Assembly: GCF_009856865.1 (NCBI RefSeq)
Contig: NZ_WVUD01000001.1
Span: 1 to 64,000, forward strand
From: Solidesulfovibrio aerotolerans
Lineage (GTDB): Bacteria; Desulfobacterota; Desulfovibrionia; Desulfovibrionales; Desulfovibrionaceae
Length of the DNA stretch: 64,000 bases
Direction of reading: 5' to 3'
Positions 53,863 through 61,521 of the stretch are shown here, one piece after another. Within the stretch, counting starts at the first letter, position 1, and each line of letters starts with the position of its first letter. Position numbers and translations under genes: made by a program. The notes beneath the pieces are model-generated. The model saw only the letters and a program-made list of their open reading frames with translations, was not told where the DNA came from and did not search any database.

Positions 53863-55994
53863 CTTTCCACCTTTCCGACAATCTGTTCAAGCAATCCATC
53901 AGTCTCCTGCTCCAACGCGTAGATATCTGCCTTGATCTCCTCCAGTGTGCGCATGGGGATAGGCTTGTAAAAATGTCGCGTAAAGGAAACTTCATAACCA
54001 ATCAGAATCTTGTCAGGATCAATCCAGGCGTCCGGTGTGTAGGGCAGAACCTCGCGTTTGAAAAAGGCCTCGATGCCGCCTTCTTCGAGCAACGGTATCT
54101 GCTCGGTGTCGCGGAGGCTGGTGTCCGACTCGTATTCCACCACCCGGGTCTTGCCGTCCATCTCGACCGGATACAAACCGTGCAGCGGGTCTGGTTGGGT
54201 TTTCCCCGGCTTATGCACCTTCTTGACGACGGGTGAGGCCGATGCGTCGGTGACCGTAAGCTCGACCTGGAGGAGCTTCTTGCGCTTGGCCGTGAGCTTG
54301 ACGCCATGCTTGTCGGCGTCCGTTTCAACCGCGTCCATGACGACGTTGAAATCAAGATGCGGCCCAGCGCCAAGGAGCTTCGCAACCCGCCGCGCCAGCT
54401 TGGGCAGGGGCTCTTCCTTGGCCGCTTTGCAGACTTTTTCAAAAAGATCGAGCCTTGCGGGGCTCAAGTCGGTGGCGAGACGCAAAGGGCGGTCCACCGT
54501 GATCTTCCAGAACCCAAAAGCTTCGTTCGCAAAAATCTTGGACTGTTCGGTTTGAACGGGATTGACGATCAGCTCGCAAATTTGCCGGATATGTTCCTCG
54601 GAAAACTCGCAGTTCTTTTTGCCAAGATTCTTGCGGAGCGGCACGGACCAGCCCGTGGCGTCGATGAGCTGCACCTTGCCTTTGCGCGCCTCGGACTTGC
54701 GGTTGGTCAGTATCCAGACGTACGTGGCAATACCGGTGTTGTAGAACATGTTTTCCGGCAAGGCGATGATCGCCTCCAGCCAGTCGTTCTCGATGATCCA
54801 GCGACGGATGTTGCTTTCACCCTGGCCTGCGTCGCCAGTGAACAGAGAAGACCCGTTGTGGACTTCGGCGATGCGGCTGCCGAGCTTGGTGGCATGCTTC
54901 ATCTTGGACAGCTTGTTGACCAGGAACATGAGCTGCCCGTCGCTTGAGCGGGTGATCATCTTGAATTCCGGATCACCGCCGTGCTGCACGACAAAACGGG
55001 GGTCCGTAATGTCGCCCTTGCCGCCCAGGCGCTCAAGATCGGTCTTCCAGCTCTTGCCATAGGGCGGATTGGAAAGCATGAAATCGAACTCGTGGGAGGG
55101 GAAGGCGTCGCTGGACAGGGTGGAGCCGTATTTCAGGTTTTCGGCCTCCTCGCCTTCTCCCTTGAGCAGCAAATCCGCCTTGGAAATGGCGTAGGTTTCC
55201 GGCTGCACCTCCTGACCGAAAAGGTGCGTTTCAACCGCCTTGCCATGGCTTTGCGACAGCTCTTTCAAGCGTTCTTCGGCCACGGTCAACATGCCGCCAG
55301 TGCCGCAGGCTCCGTCGTAGACAAGAAACGACCCTGACTCGATCCGATCCACCACGGGAAGGAAGATCAGGTCGGCCATGAGCTTGACCACATCGCGAGG
55401 CGTGAAATGCTCCCCGGCCTCCTCGTTGTTTTCTTCGTTGAACCGGCGGATCAGCTCCTCGAAAATGGTGCCCATGGCATGGTTGTCGAGGGCGGGCAGT
55501 TTTTCATTGCCCTTGTCGTCAAGCACAGGCTTGGGACTCAGATTGATCTTGGTGTCCAGGAACTTTTCGATAAGGCTGCCAAGAATGTCCGCGTCGACAA
55601 GCGTTTGTATTTGATTGCGAAATTTGAACTTGTCGAGAATCTCCTGCACGTTTTGGGAAAACCCGTCCAGGTAGGCTTCGAAATCGGCCCGAAGCTGTTG
55701 TTGCTTGGCCCGGGATTTCAGGTCGCGCAGGGTAAAGGGGGAGGCGTTGTAAAAGGCCTCCCGGGAAACTTGAGCAAGAGCGGCGTGCTGATTGGCGATG
55801 CCAGCCGCGTCGAGCTGCTTTTTCATCGCGAGCACGGCTTCCTTGGTCGGCTCAAGCACGGCGTCAAGACGTCGAATGACCATCATGGGCAGGATGACGT
55901 CGCGATATTTCCCTCGCACATAGACATCCCGCAGAACATCGTCAGCGATGCCCCAAATGAAGCTGACAATGGTGTTATGCATCGCATGATCCAT
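53859..55994 (-). CDS. hsdM: Type I restriction-modification, methyltransferase subunit
   Basis: 711 residues. The HsdM N-terminal helical domain is at 5-140, and GEHFTPRDVVKLM starts the MTase domain. Motif I DGACGTGG (227-234) and motif IV NPPYG (309-313) define an N6-adenine methylase. The C-terminal 200 residues are a larger-than-usual extension of the ~500-residue core. ATG 55994 has AAGGAG 12 bases upstream inside the end of the preceding AlpA-like gene. Confidence 0.95.
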   Translation of the reverse strand: MDHAMHNTIVSFIWGIADDVLRDVYVRGKYRDVILPMMVIRRLDAVLEPTKEAVLAMKKQLDAAGIANQHAALAQVSREAFYNASPFTLRDLKSRAKQQQLRADFEAYLDGFSQNVQEILDKFKFRNQIQTLVDADILGSLIEKFLDTKINLSPKPVLDDKGNEKLPALDNHAMGTIFEELIRRFNEENNEEAGEHFTPRDVVKLMADLIFLPVVDRIESGSFLVYDGACGTGGMLTVAEERLKELSQSHGKAVETHLFGQEVQPETYAISKADLLLKGEGEEAENLKYGSTLSSDAFPSHEFDFMLSNPPYGKSWKTDLERLGGKGDITDPRFVVQHGGDPEFKMITRSSDGQLMFLVNKLSKMKHATKLGSRIAEVHNGSSLFTGDAGQGESNIRRWIIENDWLEAIIALPENMFYNTGIATYVWILTNRKSEARKGKVQLIDATGWSVPLRKNLGKKNCEFSEEHIRQICELIVNPVQTEQSKIFANEAFGFWKITVDRPLRLATDLSPARLDLFEKVCKAAKEEPLPKLARRVAKLLGAGPHLDFNVVMDAVETDADKHGVKLTAKRKKLLQVELTVTDASASPVVKKVHKPGKTQPDPLHGLYPVEMDGKTRVVEYESDTSLRDTEQIPLLEEGGIEAFFKREVLPYTPDAWIDPDKILIGYEVSFTRHFYKPIPMRTLEEIKADIYALEQETDGLLEQIVGKVER

Positions 55995-56003
55995 GATCCG
56001 GTA

Positions 56004-56219
56004 CTACTCCTTACGCTTGTTGTCCGACTCAACAGGTTCGGCCGCGCCGCCGGCCTTTACCCACCCGTCCACTTCGTCTTTTTTGAACTTCCAAAGACGC
56101 CCCATACGGTGGGCCGGCATCCCATGCTTGTCGATCCACTTGTATACCGTGTCGTTGCTGACGCCGAGATGCTGGCATATCTCGGTCATCGACAACCAGC
56201 GGTCTTCGATTTCGACCAT
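56004..56219 (-). CDS. AlpA/excisionase-family helix-turn-helix protein
   Basis: 71 residues from ATG 56219 with GGAG upstream. SMTEICQHLGVSNDTVYKWI is a MerR/AlpA-type winged-helix DNA-binding start; RMGRLWKFKKDEVDGWVKAG is the wing. It is the first gene of the hsd operon, nine bases before hsdM, so it may control expression of the restriction genes, as suggested by position. Confidence 0.82.
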   Translation of the reverse strand: MVEIEDRWLSMTEICQHLGVSNDTVYKWIDKHGMPAHRMGRLWKFKKDEVDGWVKAGGAAEPVESDNKRKE

Positions 56220-56515
56220 TTCAATCTCCGAAAGGTGTTTGGGTGAAGAGCCCACGCTCGCCGACGACAGGCGCGAGGTCAGGCCGCGACCTCCCCAAGC
56301 AGGTGGCGTAGAATAGGGAACCGAATTGTGTGATGTCAATCGATCTTTGCCGATTTGAGCCGATGAGAGGGGTTTGATGGTGGCTCCGGTAGATGAGCAA
56401 TCAGTCCAAGGACGCCATCGAAAGCAGTATCGCGTTTCAACGGCAATCTGATTTCCTCAAGCCGGAATTATGGGAAATTGCATGCAGATGCAAATTAGCC
56501 CTTTGCCGTTGAATT
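56220..56515. other. Intergenic spacer between hsd and mob modules
   Basis: About 300 bases without a convincing gene. It holds the presumed promoter of the hsd operon, in the minus direction. AT content rises toward 56510. No structured RNA was recognised. Confidence 0.5.
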
Positions 56516-58105
56516 TTAACGACCAAAATTTTTTTCTCGACTGAGCCATCTGCTAATTTCCTCTACTTTTGGCTCAGCATAACGTTTAAGCGAGTCAATA
56601 ACGGCTCCAGTCTCGTTGACAGCTCGTTCAAGCACTGCAATTGCTGCATTGATTCTCGCTGCTGTGCTTTTAAATTCGAAACCTGCTGCTGGATTTGGCG
56701 CAAGGCATCCGCATGGGAGGTCAGAGCCCGCGCTTGTTCTGTAAGTTTTTGAGCCTGTTCTTCCTGTATCTGGCGAAGTTCCTGCTCCAATGCGGTCAAA
56801 GTGGAGGTGATGAGGCGTTCTATTTCCGTCATTATCTACTCCAATTTCACGGCTTGCTGTTTGCCCACCGTCCAGCCAGTGTGGGCCGAAGTCTTCGGCG
56901 GCAGGATGATGAACCGGCCCTCCTGGTTCTCCAGGAGCTTCAATCCCCAGGTCCGCTTTTCCAATTGGCCGGCGGTGTTCTCCAGCTCGGTTTTGCTGAC
57001 ATTTAGGCTCTGAATCTCCCCTTGTAATGCCTTGACCCTGTGTGTGAGCAGGGTCACCACGCCCCAACCGCCCAAGGCCGTCCCCGCCAGAAGGGCCATG
57101 CTCAGGAGCAGGGCTTGCAGCCATTTGCGGCCGAAGGTCCAGCTCAGGGTTTGGCAGCGTGAGGCGATGTGCTCTTCCAATTTCCCAAGCTTTTCCTGGA
57201 TAGCGGCTTCGGTTGTACGCAGCGCGGCGGTCGACGACTGCTGCAAGCTCTTGCTCAAGGCGTCGAATTGCTGCCGGGTCAGGGCTTCGAGCTCCTGTCG
57301 GTCCTGTTCGGTCTTGGCCCGCATGCGCTCGGCCAGGGAGGTCAGCGAGTTGCCAGTGTTCGGCATAGATTCCCCCTTTGAGGCGAAGCTTTTCGCCGCT
57401 GGCTGGGTCTTTGACGGTGACGTAGTGCTTGCCTGCCCTGTTGATCTCCAGGTCGGCCTCCCGAAGCGCCGCAAGAAGCTCGGGGCGGTTTGTAACCTGT
57501 CCCTCTTCGATCTTCATGAGCAGGAAGGCGTGGACGGCGTCCTTGGCCTCCGCGCGTTCGTCCTTGCCGGGCGCTGTCCCCCATCGGATCAGACGGGCTT
57601 TGTGCAGGTCCGCGTGTTCCGGCGTGCGCAGTCGGGCTCGGGTTGGATCATCCGGCCTGGCCCAACCTTCGCGGTGATTGTGCAGGTCCCGGAACACGTC
57701 GAAGTGCTTTTGCCAGCCGGGCGGGCAGGGATTGAAGGCCTTGCCGCCTGAGAGTTCCACGCGAGGGATGACGAAATGGAGCTCATGATGCCCGGCATGG
57801 TGATGCCTCACCCAAAGGATATTGCGCTGATCCGGCTCCAGGCTGGCAAAGGCCACGGCCTCGAAGTCCTCCATGACGCGCGTTTCCTGCTTGGGCGTCA
57901 CGACTTCGTCCGGATGCCAGGAAAGGACCCCTGCCGTGAACTTCCATTTGGTGTCCAGGGAGTCGATCAGCTCTCGCGTCAGCTCAGGATCGCCGCGCAG
58001 CACCTCGGGCGGATATTTGTCCCGGTCCGGGTAGTCCGGCCGCACCAGATAGCGCGTCGGCCCATCCCCGGCCCCCTGACCGTGCTGGAAGACCTTCATG
58101 TACAT
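56516..58105 (-). CDS. mobA: MobA-type relaxase (ColE1/MOB_HEN-like) with long C-terminal tail
   Basis: 529 residues from ATG 58105. The N-terminal relaxase domain has RYLVRPDYPDRDKYPPEVLRGDP (candidate catalytic Tyr19) and HHHAGHHELHFVIPRVEL (near 101-118), the metal-binding motif. GWARPDDPTRARL follows. Residues from about 250 run through a region that also encodes two other proteins in another frame, and end in an amphipathic coiled coil (INAAIAVLERAVNETGAVIDSLKRY). The protein nicks and leads the island DNA during mobilization. Its start overlaps the mobC stop by 10 bases. Confidence 0.88.
   Translation of the reverse strand: MYMKVFQHGQGAGDGPTRYLVRPDYPDRDKYPPEVLRGDPELTRELIDSLDTKWKFTAGVLSWHPDEVVTPKQETRVMEDFEAVAFASLEPDQRNILWVRHHHAGHHELHFVIPRVELSGGKAFNPCPPGWQKHFDVFRDLHNHREGWARPDDPTRARLRTPEHADLHKARLIRWGTAPGKDERAEAKDAVHAFLLMKIEEGQVTNRPELLAALREADLEINRAGKHYVTVKDPASGEKLRLKGGIYAEHWQLADLPGRAHAGQDRTGPTGARSPDPAAIRRLEQELAAVVDRRAAYNRSRYPGKAWEIGRAHRLTLPNPELDLRPQMAASPAPEHGPSGGDGLGRLGRGDPAHTQGQGITRGDSEPKCQQNRAGEHRRPIGKADLGIEAPGEPGGPVHHPAAEDFGPHWLDGGQTASREIGVDNDGNRTPHHLHFDRIGAGTSPDTGRTGSKTYRTSAGSDLPCGCLAPNPAAGFEFKSTAARINAAIAVLERAVNETGAVIDSLKRYAEPKVEEISRWLSREKNFGR
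56563..56832 (-). CDS. mobD: MobD/MbeD-like protein, nested within mobA
   Basis: 89 residues, MTEIERLITSTLTALEQELRQ..., almost entirely coiled coil, similar in length and shape to ColE1 MbeD. The SD GGAG lies in the last codons of mobB and the ATG comes three bases after the mobB stop. It is completely inside mobA in another frame. Confidence 0.72.
   Translation of the reverse strand: MTEIERLITSTLTALEQELRQIQEEQAQKLTEQARALTSHADALRQIQQQVSNLKAQQRESMQQLQCLNELSTRLEPLLTRLNVMLSQK
56836..57366 (-). CDS. mobB: MobB/MbeB-like protein, nested within mobA
   Basis: 176 residues, AAGGGGG before ATG 57366. Helical N-terminal part (SLTSLAERMRAKTEQDRQELEALTRQ), matching the MbeB N-terminal region. Then one transmembrane helix (WLQALLLSMALLAGTALGGWG, near 82-102) and a C-terminal part with coiled coil. 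In ColE1-type systems MbeB stabilises the relaxase at the membrane. It lies entirely within the mobA frame in a different reading frame. Confidence 0.75.
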   Translation of the reverse strand: MPNTGNSLTSLAERMRAKTEQDRQELEALTRQQFDALSKSLQQSSTAALRTTEAAIQEKLGKLEEHIASRCQTLSWTFGRKWLQALLLSMALLAGTALGGWGVVTLLTHRVKALQGEIQSLNVSKTELENTAGQLEKRTWGLKLLENQEGRFIILPPKTSAHTGWTVGKQQAVKLE

Positions 58106-58479
58106 GGCGTCTCCCTGAAGGCGTTTGACTCCATGGAGGAAGAGGGCTCTTGCCGCTCGCCTTCTCCAGCGCCTGCGCCTCGCTTGAGGGACCTCTCGAT
58201 ACTCAAGAGGGCAACCAAGACCTGAATGGTCTCTGCCCGGCTTTTGTACGTATTGGCCCACCTAGCCAGTTGGTTCAGGTTCGCGCCCACTCGGGCAAGC
58301 TGGCGAACGTGCTCCTTCTCTAAAGGTGTTTGGCGAAGGCGGTAGTCCAGGGCGCGTTGGCGGATGAAATCCGTCACAGTCTGGCCCTGGGCTTGCGCCT
58401 TGGCCGTGATCGCTTCCTTCTCAGCCGGGGTGACGCGAAGTTTGATCCAGGCTGTCCGGCTCGGAGCCTTTTCTTTCAT
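58096..58479 (-). CDS. mobC: MobC-family mobilization accessory protein
   Basis: 127 residues from ATG 58479 (AGGTGA upstream). WIKLRVTPAEKEAITAKAQAQGQTVTDFIRQRAL is a ribbon-helix-helix start, and VRQLARVGANLNQLARWANTYK is the MobC signature. It probably binds the adjacent oriT and helps the relaxase open the strand. It overlaps the mobA start by 10 bases. Confidence 0.87.
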   Translation of the reverse strand: MKEKAPSRTAWIKLRVTPAEKEAITAKAQAQGQTVTDFIRQRALDYRLRQTPLEKEHVRQLARVGANLNQLARWANTYKSRAETIQVLVALLSIERSLKRGAGAGEGERQEPSSSMESNAFRETPCT

Positions 58480-58507
58480 GGCGTCACCTGCCTTGATGCC
58501 TTTGGCA

Positions 58508-58592
58508 GGGGTCGAGGGGGGCGCAGCCCACCCGCCAGCCCCGGCAGGGGGCACCGCGTCAGCGCGTGCCCACAACGGGTAGGCTGGCTCTG
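58508..58592. other. Candidate oriT (ColE1 bom-like)
   Basis: Directly upstream of mobC. GGGGGGCGCAGCCC (58516-58529) resembles the GGGGCGCAGCC of the ColE1/pBR322 bom region as I recall it. A hairpin follows: GGGCAC (58549-58554) pairs with GTGCCC (58566-58571), extended inside by GCG/CGC with one bulged C, loop TCAG. CTGGCT (58584-58589) is like the ColE1 nick context CTGG/CTTA. The match is by memory, not alignment, and the nick site is inferred. Confidence 0.5.
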
Positions 58593-58639
58593 CGACATGC
58601 CGCCGATGCGCGCAGGCTTCCCGCAACAACATACCGATG

Positions 58640-58713
58640 GCGAAAAAAGCGAAATAAGCGAAATAAGGTTCACGCGAGATTCCTCCTTTCTTCGCTTATT
58701 TCGCTTTTTTCGC
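58640..58713. repeat. 23-bp perfect inverted repeat at the end of the DUF3987 gene
   Basis: 58640-58662 is the exact reverse complement of 58691-58713, with 28 bases between. Each arm is built from TTCGCTTATT/TTCGCTTTTT units. The right arm encodes the last SEKSEISE residues of the DUF3987 protein. It may be a terminator/stabiliser or a replication or transfer site. Confidence 0.65.
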
Positions 58714-60061
58714 TTAATTCGCGCAGAGCCAGGATGATCCGGGGACGGCCCGCATTTTTCAGCTTGGTGATGGTGATGCGCTGTTGTGCCTCGAGTTGTT
58801 GCAGCAGGGGTTTGAGGCGGTCGCGGGGGACATGCCTGCTCAGGACGGTGCTTAGTTCGGTGGCCGTGAGCGGGCCGGCCCTGAGCGCTTCCAGGATTTT
58901 ATCTTCCAGCGGGTCCGTCGCCCGGTCTCCGAAGATGTAGCGCGCCGAATCCTGGGCATAGCGCCACATGACAAGGGCCGCTTGCAGGTGGGGCTCCTCG
59001 ATTTTCCCCTGAGCGTCCAAGAGCGCATAGAGGAGAGCCAGACGGAGGGTTTGGGCTTCGGCCCGGTTGATAATGCTCCCGGCCAGTCCCGTGTGCTCCT
59101 GGGAGAGCTCTGGGTAGACGTGTCGCCAGAGCTCCAGGGCATTCGACGTCATGGTCATGACGCCGCGTTGCTGGGCTTGTCCCACGCACCGCCAAAGCTC
59201 ACGTTGCAAGGGCGCAAGCTCTGCGTCCGGCATCCGTGAAGGCAGGGCGACCAGTTTCGAGCGCCGGGCGCATATCCAGAGGAAACGGTTGCCGAAGCCA
59301 TTCACGGCCTGCACCTCGCCCAAACACACGGCTAGTTCCTGCATGGTGATGTGGGTGATGATGCTGATGTGCGCGCCGCGCACCAGAACGGGGTTGTTCT
59401 TGGTCAGGGGGGCATAGTCGCCGGAGTCCCAGAAACAGCGGATGCCCATGGAGAGCGTGTTGCCTTCCCGTTTGGTGCAGGCAAGGGCGCTGGCAAACTC
59501 CTCGTCCATGATGACGAGCCTTTTGTCTCCCTTTTCGCGGACCGGTTCAGCAGGGTTCTGACGCTGTCTCCGTTCCCGCTCCTCATCGCTTTCGTCGCGT
59601 ACATGATGGGCCAGCCCTTCTCCCGTGGAGAGCGGGCCGCCACTCTCTCTGGCGGGCAAAGGGACGCCCCAGACCTTCAGATCAGCGGGCAGGCAGTGTT
59701 CCCGCCCAAAGAGCTTCGCCACGGGATGTCGAGAGGTTCCTTTGCGGGCCTTGCTGGTGCTGCCGCAGATGACGGCAAAGAGGCGCGGCGAGTGGACGGT
59801 CTCGCCCACATAGAGGTGCGGGCCTTTATCGGGCGCATAGCCGTAGACCTCCGCTCCGAAACGCACCAACGCCGTGATGCAGACCGCCGCCGGATCAGCT
59901 TCGCTGTCACGCGTCGCCAGCCGCACGAACTCGCCCAGGATGCCCGGGCAGGCGTCAAACGAGAATCGAGGCCACTCCTTGAGGTTGAGGCCAATGGGAT
60001 CATCCGGCTGGGCCTCTTGACGTGCGCAGGGCAGCGAAGCGACCAAGGGTCTGCCGCTCAT
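58670..60061 (-). CDS. DUF3987 protein, replication-type ATPase of mobile elements
   Basis: 463 residues. LKEWPRFSFDACPGILGEFVRLATRDSEADPA is the DUF3987 start; GSTSKARKGTS is the Walker-A-like site; LVIMDEEFASAL and FGNRFLWICARRSKLVALP follow. The C-terminal part is a winged-helix-like tail (LKPLLQQLEAQQRITITKLKNAG). Such proteins accompany primases or act in replication on phage and plasmid-like elements. It overlaps the AlpA-like gene by four bases (ATGA). Confidence 0.8.
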   Translation of the reverse strand: MSGRPLVASLPCARQEAQPDDPIGLNLKEWPRFSFDACPGILGEFVRLATRDSEADPAAVCITALVRFGAEVYGYAPDKGPHLYVGETVHSPRLFAVICGSTSKARKGTSRHPVAKLFGREHCLPADLKVWGVPLPARESGGPLSTGEGLAHHVRDESDEERERRQRQNPAEPVREKGDKRLVIMDEEFASALACTKREGNTLSMGIRCFWDSGDYAPLTKNNPVLVRGAHISIITHITMQELAVCLGEVQAVNGFGNRFLWICARRSKLVALPSRMPDAELAPLQRELWRCVGQAQQRGVMTMTSNALELWRHVYPELSQEHTGLAGSIINRAEAQTLRLALLYALLDAQGKIEEPHLQAALVMWRYAQDSARYIFGDRATDPLEDKILEALRAGPLTATELSTVLSRHVPRDRLKPLLQQLEAQQRITITKLKNAGRPRIILALRELSEKSEISEERRNLA

Positions 60062-60345
60062 TTTTCACCCCTGTCCCGCTGTTCCGCCTTTGTTGGTCTG
60101 CCGCGTCGCCTGGCAGGAGGCAGAGCATGACCGAGGTTATTCTTAGCCTTGATGTCGGCCTGGGCGGCTTTGTCGTCGATCCAAGCGTCGACGGACTCCA
60201 CCTGCCAGGCTAGGCGGCGACCCAACTTTATAGGCGGCGGAACGGCGTCAAACTGCTTGCGAGCGAGATGGCCGTGAATGGAAGCGATGCTTTTCCCAAG
60301 GATGATGGACAATTCTTCGATGTTGTAAAACCGTTTTGTGACCAT
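60058..60345 (-). CDS. AlpA-like excisionase/regulator
   Basis: 95 residues from ATG 60345 with AAGGAG. FYNIEELSIILGKSIASIHGHLARKQFDAVPPPIKLGRRLAWQ is an AlpA-type HTH and wing, followed by a basic tail (PARRRGRPTKAEQRDRG). It precedes the DUF3987 gene and lies next to iteron-like repeats that may be its operator. It may promote excision or control the replication/mob genes. Confidence 0.8.
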   Translation of the reverse strand: MVTKRFYNIEELSIILGKSIASIHGHLARKQFDAVPPPIKLGRRLAWQVESVDAWIDDKAAQADIKAKNNLGHALPPARRRGRPTKAEQRDRGEK

Positions 60346-60419
60346 GGGTACTCCTTCTATGAAGTGCAAACTATGAGCGCCAAGCATAAGCACATATCGC
60401 CAGAAAATGTCAATTACTT

Positions 60420-60475
60420 AAAATTTTCGCACCCATACGCAAATTTTGCGTACCCCCCCCGCAAATTTTGCGCAC
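60420..60475. repeat. Iteron-like repeats upstream of the AlpA-like gene
   Basis: AAATTTTCGCACCC (60421), AAATTTTGCGTACCC (60441) and AAATTTTGCGCACCC (60463) recur with spacings of 20 and 22 bases. The second lies in a 15-bp palindrome (ACGCAAA T TTTGCGT, 60437-60451) and the third in CGCAAATTTTGCG (60460-60472). It is the most AT-rich spot of the island's right half. It could be an operator or a replication origin iteron set. Confidence 0.6.
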
Positions 60476-60760
60476 CCATGATGCCGCTATTTCGCAGTTA
60501 AGACGTGGCAGTATCATTGAGTGCTACTGTGCAATATAGTGGAATGACATCGTCTGGCAGGGGCTTGCCAGCGAGGAAGAGGGAGGAAAGGCAGGTTTCG
60601 CCGCGGTGGGGTAGTCCCCGCGAGGGGCGGAAGTACGCCTTCGGAGGCTTCAGACTGCGAGGTGGCTGGGGCGGGTTACGCGCTAAGGTCGGGGATTCGT
60701 TTTCGTGCGGGTGGGAGGTAGGGGGCGGAAAAGCGCTGTCTGGGGCATGAGCAAATGGCC
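60476..60760. other. Intergenic between AlpA-like gene and mqsRA
   Basis: GC-rich, G-skewed stretch with a poor open frame (60505-60750, glycine-rich) that I do not accept as a gene. Short hairpins such as GCCT/AGGC with loop TCGG are present. No known RNA class is recognisable. Confidence 0.5.
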
Positions 60761-60789
60761 TTGACGAAAAGTACCTTTATGGTAATTTT
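60761..60789 (+). promoter_or_regulatory. mqsRA promoter/operator region
   Basis: TTGACG (60761-60766) is a likely -35 box. Then AAAAGTACC (60767-60775), TTTAT, GGTAATTTT (60781-60789) form an imperfect palindrome (one mismatch per nine-base arm). It lies only five bases before the mqsR ATG and would suit autoregulation by MqsA. No clear SD is present before mqsR. Confidence 0.5.
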
Positions 60790-60794
60790 TTCCC

Positions 60795-61097
60795 ATGGAA
60801 AAACGAAAGCCGACGTATGACCTGGGCTCTTTCCAGGATGCGGCGAGAAGGGGCGAAGTCGCTGTGACGAAAACCGCCGCCCAGGCAGCCCAAGGCCTCG
60901 GCTTCGATTACGACGGCATGATGGCGGTCATTGAGAGCATGAACCGCAGGCACTTTTACAAATCCATGACCGCCTACGCGGACAACGCGGCTTGGCAGGA
61001 TGTGTATCATGTGCCGACATCCGCTGGGATTTTGTACGTGAAATTTATGGCTGGAAGGATTTCGGCCTTTGATCTGCTTTCTTTCAAGGAGAAATAG
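60795..61097 (+). CDS. mqsR: MqsR-family toxin (mRNA interferase)
   Basis: 100 residues. YDLGSFQDAARRGEVAVTKTA near the start, and LGFDYDGMMAVIESMNRRHFYKSMTAYADNAAWQDVYHVP with C-terminal LLSFKEK, match MqsR, a RelE-like ribonuclease that cleaves at GCU. It is followed two bases after the stop by the antitoxin gene. Confidence 0.88.
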   Translation: MEKRKPTYDLGSFQDAARRGEVAVTKTAAQAAQGLGFDYDGMMAVIESMNRRHFYKSMTAYADNAAWQDVYHVPTSAGILYVKFMAGRISAFDLLSFKEK

Positions 61098-61098
61098 C

Positions 61099-61521
61099 AT
61101 GGAAACACTTCCCATGTGCCACGAAGACGGAACCGAAATGGTTCGTGACGTGAGGCCGGTGGAATTTTCCTACAAGGGACAGACGATGACTGTCGCCATG
61201 CCCGGATGGTATTGCCCGAAATGCGGGGAAGGTCTCTATACCCGTGCGGACATGAAGGTCTCCGACCGGGCACTAAACGCCATGAAGGCGAGGTGCGAGG
61301 GGCTGTTGGACGGCCCGCAGGTCAAGCGCATCCGCAAAAAGCTCGGGCTGACCCAGGCGGCGGCCGGCGACCTCATCGGCGGCGGACCGAAAGCGTTCAC
61401 CAAGTATGAGAAGGGGGATGCCCTGACCAGCCGGGCCGTGACCAACCTGTTAAAGGTGCTGGACGCCGTGCCTGACGCGCTCACGATCCTTCGGGAAAAT
61501 CAGGGGCGCCCTACCTGCTGA
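61099..61521 (+). CDS. mqsA: MqsA-family antitoxin
   Basis: 140 residues, AAGGAG before the ATG and one base after the mqsR stop. N-terminal zinc part: ETLPMCHEDG and PGWYCPKCGEG. Then a Cro-type HTH (IRKKLGLTQAAAGDLIGGGPKAFTKYEKGDAL). In E. coli MqsA the first pair is CPVC; here the aligned residues are LPMC, so one of the four zinc cysteines is missing, while the second CPKC is intact. It neutralises MqsR and binds the operator. Confidence 0.86.
   Translation: METLPMCHEDGTEMVRDVRPVEFSYKGQTMTVAMPGWYCPKCGEGLYTRADMKVSDRALNAMKARCEGLLDGPQVKRIRKKLGLTQAAAGDLIGGGPKAFTKYEKGDALTSRAVTNLLKVLDAVPDALTILRENQGRPTC

Noticed and set aside
58476-58673. 65-codon GTG-started frame with an AGGAGG nearby
   Set aside because: It covers the inverted repeat and oriT candidate; Cys/Pro/Arg-rich low-complexity translation.
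60505-60750. 81-codon glycine-rich frame before mqsR
   Set aside because: Composition reflects G-rich noncoding DNA; no good SD and no family.
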